64,000 nucleotides of DNA from Campylorhamphus procurvoides. Its lineage: Eukaryota; Chordata; Aves; Passeriformes; Dendrocolaptidae. This document shows positions 1-12,299 of this stretch, piece by piece (the stretch's first letter is position 1; every line of letters starts with the position of its first letter). A program made the translations under genes and the position numbers. The stretch lies in NCBI GenBank assembly GCA_013396655.1, contig WBMV01009196.1, positions 295,051-359,050 of the forward strand, given 5' to 3'. Below the pieces are notes generated by a model. That model saw nothing but the letters and a program-made list of their open reading frames with translations. It ran no database searches and was not told the origin of the DNA.

Positions 1-150
1 GCTAGTGGCTGTAACACTGTAGACTGAAACTAAGGAAGGATCTGGCATGACATTTGCACCTAAAAGCCCAGGCAATGAAATGAAGTCTATCCAAGGGTAT
101 TACATGCATGCCATTGTCTGCCACTCAGTCAGCCAGCTGTGGGCTCTCTT

Positions 151-200
151 TATTATTGCTACTACCACTACTACTATTATTATTATTACTACTATTATTA
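151..200. repeat. (ATT/ACT)n trinucleotide microsatellite
   Basis: About 50 bases of ATT and ACT triplets, interrupted and impure. Chance open frames on both strands read it as runs of Thr/Ile or Ile/Val, which explains their low-complexity protein. It is an ordinary vertebrate microsatellite. Confidence 0.9.
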
Positions 201-1131
201 AATCCTCATTTTCCTTCACATATGCTATCATGAATTTACTTTTCCCTTGGCAAAAGCATGGACACCAAGGAATGAGTAGATGTAGGTAAGTGCAAGACAA
301 ACCAAAGCCAAAGAGAGTGAGCCTGTTTTCTGTTTAGTTTTCTGAAACTAGGCTTGTAGCTCTGGAAATTACATGAATAGCTAATGCCCACCATGAACAC
401 TGAAAGGCATGTGATTCTCATCTGGCTGCCTCCTGCTCCCATCATCAGAAGGGGCTCTGGGAGTGAAAGGTCAGGGGGATAATCCTGCACCTGCAACCCA
501 CAGAGGGCTGGGCACATGGTTTCCAACCAGTCCTGCGTAATTGATGCTAATTGTTATGGAGCCAAGGCGCCCTTCCATGGAGGAGCAGGTGGGAGCCTTT
601 GTTGTGCTTGGGACCATTATACTAATAACAAGCTTACAATTCTCTGCACAGGCTTAGGAGTACAAAAGCACAGGCAATACTTTGGGGAGCCCCTTAAAAG
701 GTTTAGTGGGTATGTCCTAACATGATAAAGTAAAAGTCCCTCAGAGTGAAAGGGAAGAAAAATAAACCGAAAAATAAAAAGAGCATTACCTGCTGGTTGG
801 TGAAGCCCTGAACAAACCTGGGAGATGTGACTTTGGGAGCATTAAACTGCACCTGACAGCTTCTGTGGAGACAGAGGTTTTGCACCCTGTGTTCTGTGGG
901 AAGAATCAGGTGTAAACAGCTACTAAGGGGACATAAGAGGTCCCAGAGGAATTTTCTCGGGACCTGCCCATCTGTTTGCAAGTTTTGATGTGAAAGGACA
1001 GGCTCAGCAAGGGGACTGAAAAATGAGAAGAAAAAGAAAGGAAAAGAGTCCAGCTGCTGATATGATATTGAATTATGGTCATACAGAAAGCTAGTAATTG
1101 CTAATACAAAAATGATGTGGGTTTTTGTTTG

Positions 1132-1147
1132 TTTTTTTTTTTTTTTT
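1132..1147. repeat. Poly-T run (16 T)
   Basis: An uninterrupted run of 16 T preceded by a GTTTTTGTTTG stretch. It may be the poly-A tail of an old minus-strand retrocopy or simple slippage. No recognisable element lies next to it. Confidence 0.85.
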
Positions 1148-4100
1148 CCTCGCTCTGTTTTTAAAGGGTTTGCTCCCTCCACCTGCTGCAGACCACCAGA
1201 CACCCAGCTGGAAGAAAAGAGCAGCTTCCACAGGTTTGAGAGAGTGAAAGCAATCCATAAAGATACAATCCCAGAGCTTTGCAATCCTATTGTTGGCACT
1301 TTAGTAAATTGCACATTACAGACAAAATAAGAACAAAACACTAAAAGTACTATAAATGAAAATAAACACCTTAAAGTTGGAAAGAAATAGACTAAATTAG
1401 TATGTTTCAGTGTGTGGTTTGTGTACCCTGTGTGATGCGGAAAAGAACTGCAAAAATAAAGTATTTTTCAAAAGCTCCTAGAAGCATTATTTTATTCAAG
1501 AAAAAAAACAAAATGAGGGAAGCTAAAGGAAGAAAACAAACAAAGTGTAGGCTAATTTTATCAGGCTTGTAAATAAGTCTGGAAACACCACGAAAAATGG
1601 CCTGTGAATTTCTCAGAAACCAATTAGCAAGTCCTTTTACTCTGGAGTAGATGACCTTTTGGATAGGATTTTCTCATTACTGATACACAAATATGTGATT
1701 TATAATGCAGTCAGTAAATTGCATTAAAAAGTTAATGCATGCTGCTTGAAGATGTCACATCCTGCATTGACTGGTATAGATTATATTGACCATTTTGTGT
1801 AATTTACTATTCTTTTTTTCAGAGCCTGACTGTGAGGTGTAGTTAAGCTCCTAATTTAATAATGTGTCTCTTAGCTTGGTATCACTGTGCCTGGGGAAAC
1901 TGACATGAGGATCCACTAAAAAGTCTGTTACATCTCTAAAAATTTAAAAAAAAAGAAAAAAATATTGTTGAAGGCAATAGGCTAGAACCAGAAAGAGGAG
2001 AAATCATTTATCGAAAACCATTAACTCATTCTGTTGCCACATGAGACACTATCAGATGAAGACGTCAGGTTACTCAGGAGTCAACCATTAGTTGCTCCTC
2101 CAAATCCCTTGAATTAGGTCTGCAGAAGTAATGAATTTGTGTTAAGAATCATGGCAATTAAATACAAACAAACAACAAATACAAACACAAACAAGTCCAG
2201 AAGCACTAGCAGGACTCCCTTTTAGGGCAGGACTCTCTTTTCAGAACTTGAAACATAGAGGCTTGTCTTTCCCTGTAGCCCAAGTATTAGCAACCCATTT
2301 TGTTTCTTGATACAAATGTTTGGAGGAAATTTTTTCAAGAATCACAGATTTACAGGAACCGGAAAATCGAAGGTCCCACAGTGTTCTTTGAAATACAGAA
2401 TTATCTTCAGTTTATGCTGCTAGCAAAAACTAAAGCCAAGCACACCTGGAGAATTCAGAAGCAAGATTTAAATCACCAAGACATTGAAAGGATAAAAGTC
2501 ACCTATAGTAACTAGCATTCTGTCTGGATTACTATGTTGGAATCTCTGTGCTGCATCACACTAAATACATAGACAAGTTTGCTGGGAAATGAATATACGC
2601 AAAGTATATGGTTCTTCTTTTTGCATCTTATCAGCTAGGGTATGATGAAGCAACGTTGGGTGGCCTGGTCTGGCCAAAAAAACACAGCAGACCAGTTTTT
2701 CTTCTTTTTCCCCAGTACGATTCAAATCCCTAAGTCTGTGGAAGAGGAGTGGTGAAGTTTAAGGCAAGGTACCTATTTTCAGGTAGGAAGGCTGGCTCCC
2801 TAAGCATCTCTGCAAGATGTCTGCTGGTGAAAAGGAGATGTAGAGTGTTGCTCTGCTGTAAGTCTCCAAGTCGCTGCAGATGAGAAGTTGCTCCCTTCAG
2901 AGGCTTCAGCTGTAACTTGATGCTGCAGAATTTCTGCACTTTGTGCCTCAAGTTGCAGGAAAACCTGCTTGGTGGGCGCTGTACAAGGCTGGTAGTCTGT
3001 ACCTGGCTTGTGGATGGCAGAGAAAGAGAGATATGGGCTAAAATGTTAAGAATAAGTGCTAAAAAAAAACCAGCTGAATGATCTCTGGAGGGCAAAAATA
3101 TGCCTGAGAAGTCCAGGATACAGCCTTTCAGCACATGCAGCATTGAGTTGTAATAGCAAGTGGTAGAAGGGTTAACCAGTGAGTAAAGCATCCCTAAGAC
3201 ACAATTGTCTAGAACACACAGTTCCTGCCTTAACACTGGAGTAGGAGTTGCAAAAATTATCATTTAGTGGTCTTGTTGGCTGCCCTTCACTACAAATTCA
3301 GGCAGGACATAATAGAAGTAACAGTGTAGTCACTAGCCAAGAAAATTAGAATGGTGGCAGCATCAAAGTGCAGTGCACTAGTATAATTGCTGGAAAATTA
3401 TAATGCTTTGTAAAAAGCTAATATTTGTATTCATTCTAAGTACTGAGGGACAATTTCCTGAAGAGAATGATAGCAATTGGCATGGTATTTTTGAGACATT
3501 CCTTCGGGACTATTTATAATAAGAGACAGTATGAATTGTCAGAGGTGGCAACTTATTTGTGTTCATTTTTGTATCTTTCACTAAGATTCTTGAGAATAAG
3601 AAGAAATTTACTGCTTTCCAGGGAAACCCTGATGTCAGGAGTTTTATATTCTTATCCTACATTGACAGAGAGTGCAGCACTGTGTAGAAAAGAGAATAAA
3701 AATTAAATCCCATACTGAAATTGAACCACACAAAAAGAAAAACGTGACTATTTATGTACTTTGGCTTTCTGCACCCACAATATGATATCTTTTAGAATTA
3801 CCACCATACCATTACAATATGTCCGTTTTATAAGCAGCAATAGAGTAGCTTTTCTTCAAAATATACCCCTTTGCTTTTGTCAAGAATTTTACACAGACAT
3901 TCTGGAGATCTGCATGAACTCTCTTATGTTACTTTGGAGGTGAAAGATAGACTGTGTCATTATCAGTGCATCCCATATGGAATGCTCAGCTGCAATCTTC
4001 CATCCACTTAATTGCCAGTATATAATTGTGAGGGAAAGTCTTGCTCTTTGTTAAAATACAAGGTAATATATTTGAGACAGACTTGCCATGCAAACAAGAA

Positions 4101-5968
4101 GTTGGCATGTTGCTTTGAATTTTCATGGATTCTCATGTGCTGGCAGGCAATTTTCACAGGGATAAAAGATCTTTGATCTTAGTGAATGACTTCCTTCTAT
4201 TTTCAATAATGCAATAAGCCATTTTGTTTTCTGGCAAAAGTATTTCCATAGAAATGTTTTATTCATATTGCTTTCACAAAAAATAGGAATTAGTCAAGAA
4301 GTCACACTGGCTAAAGGTCAGATGGGTCAAATGGCTTTAATTTAGTAAAAATCCAAATGTGTAACATAGGGGTTTCAGATATGATTTTAACAAAAAAAAA
4401 GTGACAAAGAGCATTTTATTGAGTTTTTGATTGATTGTGAAACTAGAATTCACCTTAGCTTTATCAGAATTTGAAAATACTTCAACAATCTGCAGTTAAA
4501 TTGTAAATAACTTTTTGACAGTTTCCATGCAAATGTTTCTGTTTCTGAAGCAATCTGAATTGACTTTTGCATTGAGAAAAATAACCACATTTGTCTTTAA
4601 AGCAAACTTTCACACCTTACCTATGAATCTCCACCATATTAGAGTTCCCTAGCATTATTATTTCAAAGTAATTTGTTGGTGAGAAAAAGGATTTTCTCTG
4701 CCACCTAGCAAATATTCAATAAGTGTCACTGAAGAGTTTTTCCTCAGGTAGTTAGTAACTTAAAGGACTGGTTTGATCAACTTATTTCTTCTTTTGATGA
4801 CTTAATTCAGTCATGCTTTTTCTTGAACAGCTAAAGCAAAAGCCATCAATGCTATTGCACTGATTGTTGTATTTCTGCCTTTGCATGCTACAGAATCTGT
4901 TAACTTGCTTCAAATGCTGTGAGGAACAGCTTAAGCAATTTTAGGACTGCTTTCAAGACCATTAGTTGTAAGTTATTAAATGCACATTGTTAATAATGGA
5001 TAAGACTGAGATGTAGTGTAGTAGGCATTATTTCCATTGAAGATAATGGCTCTTTGCCAAGTGAGTTTGCAGCAATTATGCCAATTGTGAAATCTACTGA
5101 GTATAAACTGAAAAAATAGGAATGGCTCTACAATATATTCAGTAATTATTCTCTTAACTACATTTTAAAAGTGCATCTGGACACTGGACAAAGTCTTCAG
5201 AATCTAAATGAACCAAAGACAAGCTCTCCTCACATTACAACAGGGGAATTCAACCAAATGCATTTATTATGCTCTGAATTCACAGCTGACTTCTAGCAGT
5301 GCCAAAAAAAGAGAGATTTATACAAACTGCTCGTATCTTTTAAGCACTGATTACAGCTGAAATGCTATTTTTGTGTGAACAGAGTTTGTTACCAAGTGCC
5401 ATGTATTAGAATATAAACTTTGCAAAAGTCCAGAGATGTAGATGTTAATGAAAATGAAGTCATAGGAGGAAAAAAAAATGGTTTAATCAAGCCAAGGTGA
5501 GTGGGGAGGTGCAAGAGGGGGTAATTTTTGTACTAATTTGCTAACTTATCTTTACAGAATTGAAACTTGCAAAAAATAGGAGACAGAAGATTCCCTTTAC
5601 AAAATTACTGTCAATTCAAGCAAAATAGCCAGTTTCTTTGATTTATTTTGCTCTCACAGATTTCACAAATCAAAAGTACACCGTAAAAAACCATGAAACA
5701 CCTGAGCAGCAGTCATAGGTGCTGAACAGTGTAGGAGGGACAGACAGAACATAATTTCAAAGATGTCTTCTTATATTTTTAGGAAACCTTGCAATTGTTT
5801 GAGGATAAGAAATATGAATTTGCTATTAATTAATTTCTAAATGTGATAAACCCGAAACTTGCACCCTGAAAGAGTAAGTGAGTAGTTTGTTGATCAATCT
5901 GCCCTTATGCATAATCACCCAAGATTGTCACACAGATAAGGAGCATCTCTCAAAATGTTTTTGTCATG

Positions 5969-5988
5969 AATAATTCCATGGAATTATT
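5969..5988. other. Perfect 20-bp palindrome
   Basis: AATAATTCCA followed directly by its exact reverse complement TGGAATTATT, centred on CCATGG with no spacer. The palindrome ends on both sides at G/G. It could be a site for a dimeric DNA-binding protein or a chance event in AT-rich DNA. A 15-T run follows at 5995-6009. Confidence 0.9.
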
Positions 5989-6360
5989 GAATGCTTTTTT
6001 TTTTTTTTTACTATGCCATCAATTATGTCATAGCCTCCTAGGGCTGGTTTCTTTTTGCCTATCAGCTGCTACCACCTCACAAACTAAATACATTGCAAAA
6101 ATCTTTGCTGACTGTTTTTAAAACTTGTATTCTATAAATCTATAGCCTACCTCAATGGCAAAGCCCTGCAAGTCTTTGATGTTCCATTCATAATTTCTAT
6201 TTACTTTGCTCTCTATGATGTGTTTTGCTTTCATTACCCTGCTTTCCAGTTTGTATTCCTTCACTGATTGGTAGAAATAGATAACATAAAATAAATGTCT
6301 CCTTCCTAAGATATGTTTGTTCTAAACACCTGGAGTAATGTGATCAACTCCAGGGCTTTC

Positions 6361-6512
6361 GAAGTGTTGTGGATGCACCACCCCTGGAAGTGTTCAAGGT
6401 TGGATGAGGCTTTGAACAAACTGATCTAGTGCAAGGTGTCCCTCCCTATGACAGGGGTTTGAAACTACATGATCAATAAGGTCATTTCCAACCCAAATCA
6501 TTCTATGATTAA
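6361..6512 (+). mobile_element. CR1 LINE, 3' end fragment
   Basis: This is the 3' tail of a CR1 non-LTR retrotransposon, 5'-truncated as nearly all bird CR1 copies are. Landmarks in order are a GTGGATGCACCACCCCTGGAAG segment, TGTTCAAGG, GATCTAGTGCAAGGTGTCCCT, and the terminal segment with TTCCAACCCAAATCATTCTATGATT. Only untranslated sequence and perhaps the last codons remain, so it encodes nothing. Its divergence from the usual CR1 tail suggests an old insertion. Confidence 0.93.
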
Positions 6513-7834
6513 AAATGGCATTTTTTGTATTTGCTCAAGCAGTTTAAAAAAATCAGGCTTATACCTGGATTACACCAGTCTGAATAGGTAAGTAAGAACA
6601 AAATGTTCTAAGAATTTCCTGTCACTTTGCTCATATATTTGATTACAAGGTTTGAGTACAAGTAAGAAAAATTTCAGGGTTTTCAGCTTATAAAATTTAG
6701 TGTAATTTCTTTTCAGTTATGTATTTAAGTAGAGGGAAGGCATTCCACATCAAAATGTCATGTTTATTATGTCGTTCCTTGTAGTTCATCTCATTTGGTT
6801 TTTTGGTGTGTTGACATACCTTTGATTCAGAGATTGATCTCTTCACAAATTGCAGAAGACATTCACACACAAGACTGGGATGATACCATAGTCCTCAATA
6901 AACCCCAGGACACGATGTTTCACTAAGGCATTGCTTTCTCTTCTGATATTTTTAGAAATTCCTGGAGTAACAAAGAATAGATCAGACACTATGGTCCAAG
7001 CCTCAGAGTGGAGCCTAGGGGATGTTAAAAAGGCGATTAAGGATTTGGACAGCAGCTCCAAAATCACTCGTTTATCTCTGAACAAAAATAAGATCTTGGA
7101 ACAAAGGTCGTGAAGTTCCGAGCTTGACAGGCCTGGACCAAAACAGTCATGTCCCAAAAGGTGAGAGTTTGAGCAGTGTCCTGAAGTCTAAAACAGTGAT
7201 CATGCTTCAAGCTTGACAGTTTCAATGGCAATTATCTCAAGTGGCAAGGATGCCAAATAACACCCTGAGTCTGGGAAACCACCTCTGCTGTCATAGCGGA
7301 AACAGCATGGACTTCCACTTTAAGAGAGTTGGATTTATCATCTGTCACCCTGAAGAGTAATAGTTAGCTTGCAGATATTTCTTATTGTTCTGTCTAAGGT
7401 GGTGCACCCATACTGAAAAGTATATGTTACCTGGCTGAGACTTGTTAAAATATCTGCAGTACCAAATCTTTAAGCCCTCTAGTGCCTCAGTTTCACCAAA
7501 GGTTCAGATGTATTTGGGGTGAGGAGTAAATGTACCTTACTCAATGTATGTGTGACCCTTAGAGTGATTAAAAGGCAACATATGTGAATACACTTGACAC
7601 AATGAATACTTTTGAAGAAATTCAAAAGAAAGGGCCAAAGCCATAATGTGTGCCTTCTAGGATGCAGAAGTGGTGCAGAAGAAACAAAAGGCTTATAATT
7701 AAGTGCCAAAACAGTCTTAAACTATCATAAAGTATGAGACAATACAGGAAAGATGGAGAGATGATATTTACAAGGGCATGTAGTGGGAATGGCTTCAAAC
7801 TAAAAGAGAGAAGTTGTAGATGATATATTATAAA
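6513..7834. other. Unrecognised noncoding stretch between two CR1 tails
   Basis: No gene is recognised. The stretch 6840-7330 is less AT-rich and carries overlapping short frames on both strands (6843-7157 minus, 6931-7113 plus), neither with a recognisable domain. It may be a decayed, unidentified repeat, since it is flanked by CR1 on both sides. A MIR-like relic at 7471-7605 is listed separately. Confidence 0.5.
7471..7605 (+). mobile_element. Possible MIR-type SINE relic
   Basis: The order of short matches resembles the 3' half of the ancient amniote MIR SINE: CCCTCTAGTGCCTCAGTTTCA, then a diverged TTTGGGG, AGTAAATGTACCTTACTCA, GTGTGA, GTGATTAAA and ACATATGTGAATACACTT. In MIR these correspond to the CCTCAGTTTCC core and the segment leading to TAATACATGTAAAGC. 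Birds retain few, very diverged MIR copies. The match is by eye and could be wrong. Confidence 0.45.
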
Positions 7835-8025
7835 GAAATCTTTATTGCAGGGGTGGTGAGGCATGGGCACAAGTTGGCCAGATAAATTATGGATGCCCAC
7901 CCCTGCAAGTATTTAATTCTAGTCTGGATGGAGCTCTGAGCAACCTGTTCTAGTGAAAAGTGTCTGTGCCCACCAAGCCAAGTGGGTTGGAACTGGGTGA
8001 TCCAACCCAGGCCACTCTAAGATTC
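7835..8025 (+). mobile_element. CR1 LINE, 3' end fragment
   Basis: A second 5'-truncated CR1 tail in the same orientation as the one 1.3 kb upstream. It starts in the segment GGGTGGTGAGGCATGGGCACA and passes through GGATGCCCACCCCTGCAAG, GAGCTCTGAGCAACCTG and GTTGGAACTGGGTGATCCAACCC, ending near CTCTAAGATTC. A T-rich stretch follows to about 8070. It has no coding capacity. The segments preserved here extend further 5' than in the 6361-6512 copy, so the two are separate insertions. Confidence 0.92.
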
Positions 8026-8307
8026 TTTTTCTTTTTACATTTTTTTAAACTTTCCTTTCTTTTTTTTGTTTTAGCCATTTCCCCCATTGACCTTGATGTA
8101 ACTTCCGTATGTAAACATTTGTAATACCCTCAGAAACACTTGCTTTATTGGGTGTTTGTGGCCTCTTTCCTTCTTTGGAAAGTCATCTGACTGCATAGCC
8201 CCCATTACAAGCAGGTAAGCATTCTCCTGCTGCATCTGTCAGCTATAAGCACAAGAAAAGAAAGAGGATAAGATGAGCTAAGACAGCTTCCATCTCTGCC
8301 CTACTCG

Positions 8308-8346
8308 TCTATGTACCTCTTGTATGTATGCACAGAGGTACATAGA
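8308..8346. other. Perfect 13-bp inverted repeat (hairpin)
   Basis: Arm TCTATGTACCTCT at 8308-8320 and its exact reverse complement at 8334-8346 are separated by a 13-base loop. Both strands can form the hairpin. There is no following T-run that would suggest a terminator, and the stem is too short to be a typical microRNA precursor. Confidence 0.9.
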
Positions 8347-8576
8347 ATGTGCATGAATAGAGGGAAAATGTTTCTAAAAATTCAGCCCACAGTCCTAATT
8401 AACCCTAGGAATAGACAAGCTGCTGGTGTTGAGTTGGAGGGGAAGAAAGACTGTTGACAGGTACTGTTGGCAATACTTTTCTTAAAATTATTTACTATTT
8501 TAATTGTAGAAATACCTTGAAAACACATGGAAAGCATGGTTAGCTTAGATCTATACACCCCATCCCACCAAGAAAT

Positions 8577-8632
8577 AGTTAATTAAAGCTAAATTAAAGT
8601 CAATTAAAGTTAAAAAAGTTAATTATAGATGA
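8577..8632. repeat. Imperfect ATTAAAG short tandem repeat
   Basis: Four irregular units of the form (A)ATTAAAG(T/C) spaced 10-12 bases apart, flanked by TTAATTA words at both ends. It is probably low-complexity slippage in AT-rich DNA. Confidence 0.6.
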
Positions 8633-10230
8633 AAAAAGTAGGTCAGATTTGTTAATCTGCTGTAAAAGTCTAGTCTTTGCATGCCAGTAACTAAGGGTCT
8701 GTGACATAATCTTATGCTTAGTGTTGGTGTGGTTTTTACATTCTCATGTTACTTTTCTCCTCTTTGTCTGGTCTTGTTGAAGAAAATATTTGCATGCAAT
8801 CTCTGAGTCAGGATAAAGTCCCATTCTCCATGTCTCTGTATTTCGGGAACGCCCCATATATTAAGGTAAAAAACCAAAACAAACAAACAACTCTAAGTGT
8901 GAGAATCATTCTGATAGATATATCTTGAAATTGCACATGAACAAAAGAGAAATTTCTCTAGGGAAAAGTAGTTTCAAAGTCTTGCATCACAATTAGACCT
9001 TAATCTATTTTAGCTGTTGTCCAATTCAATGGAAATTTTAAGCACGAACTTTCGTTCCTGGGAAAGATAAATGGAACAGAACCACTGTAAGTTAAAAACG
9101 TGCTTAAAAGTTCTTTACAGGTGTGTTTTTTTACATAATGATCACAAATGAAATACCTTTTGAAATTGCTAAGAGATGGACATAAGTATTCTCTAAAATA
9201 ATGTGTTCTACAATTTGCAGCTGTGGTCCTGTGGGAAGCAGTGCTTGATTTGGACCTATTCTCATCAGAATAAATAAATGTGATCCCAAAACTATAATAC
9301 AAGGTATTCTGAGCCCAAACTTTCTGCTGATGTAAGATGTCAGTGCTGTTTTTCTAATATACCAATGTTACGTTCCAGCCTCTTTTGTCTTATGCATTAA
9401 CAAAACATTAATGCTTGACAAAAAGCCAACAGTGATAACAGCATCAGCTGATGATATGGCACAAATATGAGCAGTTAAAAAATTCTTACATTGTTAAATT
9501 AATTATTGCTATACTAACACAGCAGTCACAAATTAGGTCCTATGTTAAGGTAAAATGCAATGATATTGAAGTAGCAGTAGCTTGCTTCAAATTACAGTTA
9601 GTATAAACCAGTTTTAAAATCATGTCTGTGTAATTGTGTTACTGACAGTCATTAATACAAATTAAACAAAACCCTCTCAGCTGTCTGAACTTCTCAAATC
9701 TCAAGAACAACATAACAAAAAATCAATGTCATCTACATGTTCAGCCATAAAAATAAAAGCTCAGGAAGTGAACACCAGTGATTTTCTATGTTACATACAC
9801 AAATTACTCAAAGCAAGAACTGCTGGAAGAAAGCATGATATGAGGGTCTGGAAAAGAGAATAGCTCACCACCAAACAAGAATAAAATAAGAAAACTGTTT
9901 TACAAAGTAAAATAAACCAGTGTATTTGTAAACAATTGGGACAAAACAAGTGGAGGTTTTCAAGTCCACTGTCGCTTCAGCAAAATTGGCATTCAGGGAT
10001 TTTGTAGTTTTGACATAGCTTTCCTTGTTTATTTGCAAAATTTTTACTATTTTCAAACAGAAAATTCTTCTAAACTGCTAAATTATTTTCATTGAATCTA
10101 TTTACAGAACAAGTATTAACATAACAAACAGAATTATATGCATATCAAAAATTTATTAATTTTCTGTTGAAATAAGCAAAAACCTTTTTCAAAATTAGGA
10201 CTCTTATACTGTTCAAAAGTAAATCTTTCC

Positions 10231-10258
10231 TTTTATTTTATTTTTTATTTTATTTTTC
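10231..10258. repeat. (TTTTA)n microsatellite
   Basis: Four to five units of TTTTA/TTTTTA in a row, then a C/T-rich stretch. It is a simple repeat and may derive from a poly-A tail read on the other strand. Confidence 0.85.
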
Positions 10259-12299
10259 TCCCCCTCACTTTTAAAATCATCATTATAACTGCAAAATGTG
10301 AATCCATGCAAATAGTGGACTTGTCCAGGTAAGAATACACATTTTTGGCTATTTGTTATTACATTTCTAGAAGTCAATAGGTCACATCAATTTTGAAACT
10401 GCATGAAAATCACCTCAAACCTAATTGACTGATACATCATGGCTTCCTCAGGCAAATGCTGGCTGAGATACAGCATCCATGAGAAAACAAACAAACCAAC
10501 AAACAAAACCTCCAAAAGAGAAAACAAATTTGTCAAATGAAAGCTTCTATAACTACATTTTTACTGATGATTCTGTTAACACAGAAACATTTCACACATA
10601 TTAGTTATGAATGTGAATATTCATTGTGGCATACATCTCAATCCTTAGAAAAATGATGTCCTGAAAAGGCATTGCATGATCAGGAGAATAAAATTATTGG
10701 GACAACTACCCTTCACTGATCTAGTGTTTGTTATGAAAGTGGGAGCAAAAAGACTCAACCTGAGGTCCATTTCAGCAAGGCTTGCTGAAACTTTGGACAG
10801 GTAGAATTCAGTTCTTTCTGGAGGGAATATGTGACTGAGATCTTGTGCTGCTTAGGGTGATTGATTATTGCAGAGATACCTCCAGTCAAAATAGAGACCT
10901 AATTTATCATCATGGAGAGTGAGTTTTGTTGAAGGTCTCTCCAGCTGGGCTGCTTCTGTGTGATGGAAGGTCAATACGGCAAATGGGGTGGCTAATGCAT
11001 TTCCTGTGCAGTTGTTCCTACTGCAACACCCTTGGTGGAGAAGATGCTGCTTGTCACCCTAAATTATAGCATGTTCGTCACCACTGCTACAACCCCAGAA
11101 ATTACAAATCAGAGCACTCTGTTCATCTCATGTGTATCCATCTACTAAAGGCTACTTCATCTGGGAACCATATTAGGGAGGAAAAGAGGTACCTCTCTCC
11201 TGTACCACCAAAGAGTTACCATCATTAACTGTGAATCTGTACCTCAATGGGCCAAGAAGATCAAGTTTAAAGCCTGTTTAGTTCATGCTCTGAAGTGCTG
11301 AATAGGACTCAAGTGTCTGGAAACACTTTAATTCTGGCCACCATGAATATTCTTACGAAGGAACTGTTTTTGCCATGTAGCTTTTACACTATTTCTTGAG
11401 CAGCTGCACATTTTTTACCCAGAAAAGACTGTAATGTATCTACTGTGCTTTTGGCAACATAAAAATTGCACCAAGCATACACTAGTTTTCAAATCTCCTA
11501 AGTTCTGTTATGTCTTAATAAGAAAGCATTAAACCAAAATGGAGCTATATTAAATTCAAAAGTCATATTGAGTTAATAAAGTTTAAAAATCTGCATCTCT
11601 AGTGCATCTTCCTATTGTAATTCTTTTCCATTCAAACATTGTCTATACAAAGAATTATACAATTTATTTACAAAAAAACCACAAACAAAAAACATAGAAA
11701 AAATGATCAGATGCTGGATTTTAGTTTTACAAGAATATCTTTGCTCTCAGTTCTGAATTAAGTCTAGATAGATGTAAAGACCATCAATCATTTTTCTTAG
11801 ATTAATAACAAAAATAATTAATACATCCATAGGACCAATAAGATGTTAAATAGATTGCTATTAATATACTCCCCTAACGTTCTCTTGTAAAATGAACTTT
11901 AAAATGATTTTCAAAGGAGCATCCCTAAAAATTCAGGCAAATCTTATAGAAAGACACACATTTTCTTCCATTTTAACAATTAAAATTAAGAAAAATTGTG
12001 GCAACTCATAATTAATTAGCACCCATTAATAAATATTACGCATTGAGTTTTAGAAGCAAATATAACGTTTGTGAGATTGCATAGGTATGCATATACATAT
12101 ATGGATAAAGAGCCTGAGAAATACAGCTGTCATCTAAACAGAGGAAGAAGAGTGTTATAGTAATGTAGAAATACTGGAATTCTGACTGAAACTGAGTTTA
12201 CATTGGGCATGTACTGACTACAGAATAATCAGTCTTGCAGGGCTCATGTTAACACTGTATTCCTCTAGCTTTCTTTAGCCAAGGGTATCGTGTTAGAAA

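Larger units (their letters stand above)
1..6360. other. Unique AT-rich noncoding DNA
   Basis: No gene is recognised. The longest frames are on the minus strand (703-1341, 212 codons; 2730-3263, 177 codons). Both lack any recognisable domain, and the first runs through a poly-T tract that it reads as poly-lysine, so I treat them as chance frames. The block holds a trinucleotide microsatellite, two poly-T runs, an A/C-rich stretch near 2160-2195 and a 20-bp palindrome, each listed where useful. The part at 2640-3290 is somewhat less AT-rich than its surroundings but I do not recognise it. It could be intergenic or intronic. Confidence 0.6.
8026..12299. other. Unique AT-rich noncoding DNA
   Basis: No gene is recognised and all open frames are at most 100 codons. 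The block holds a perfect hairpin (8308-8346), an imperfect ATTAAAG repeat (8577-8632), a (TTTTA)n run and AT-rich segments with homeodomain-type and E-box-type words around 9420-9600 and 11990-12060. The segment 10740-11350 is less AT-rich but unrecognised. Confidence 0.55.

Noticed and set aside
703..1341. Longest open frame (212 codons, minus strand)
   Set aside because: It crosses the 16-T run as poly-lysine, contains long Phe runs from A/T-rich DNA and shows no domain. In a 64 kb AT-rich window one chance frame of this length is not surprising.
2730..3263. 177-codon minus-strand frame
   Set aside because: It has no recognisable domain or motif, no supporting splice or poly-A context, and no neighbouring exon-like frames.
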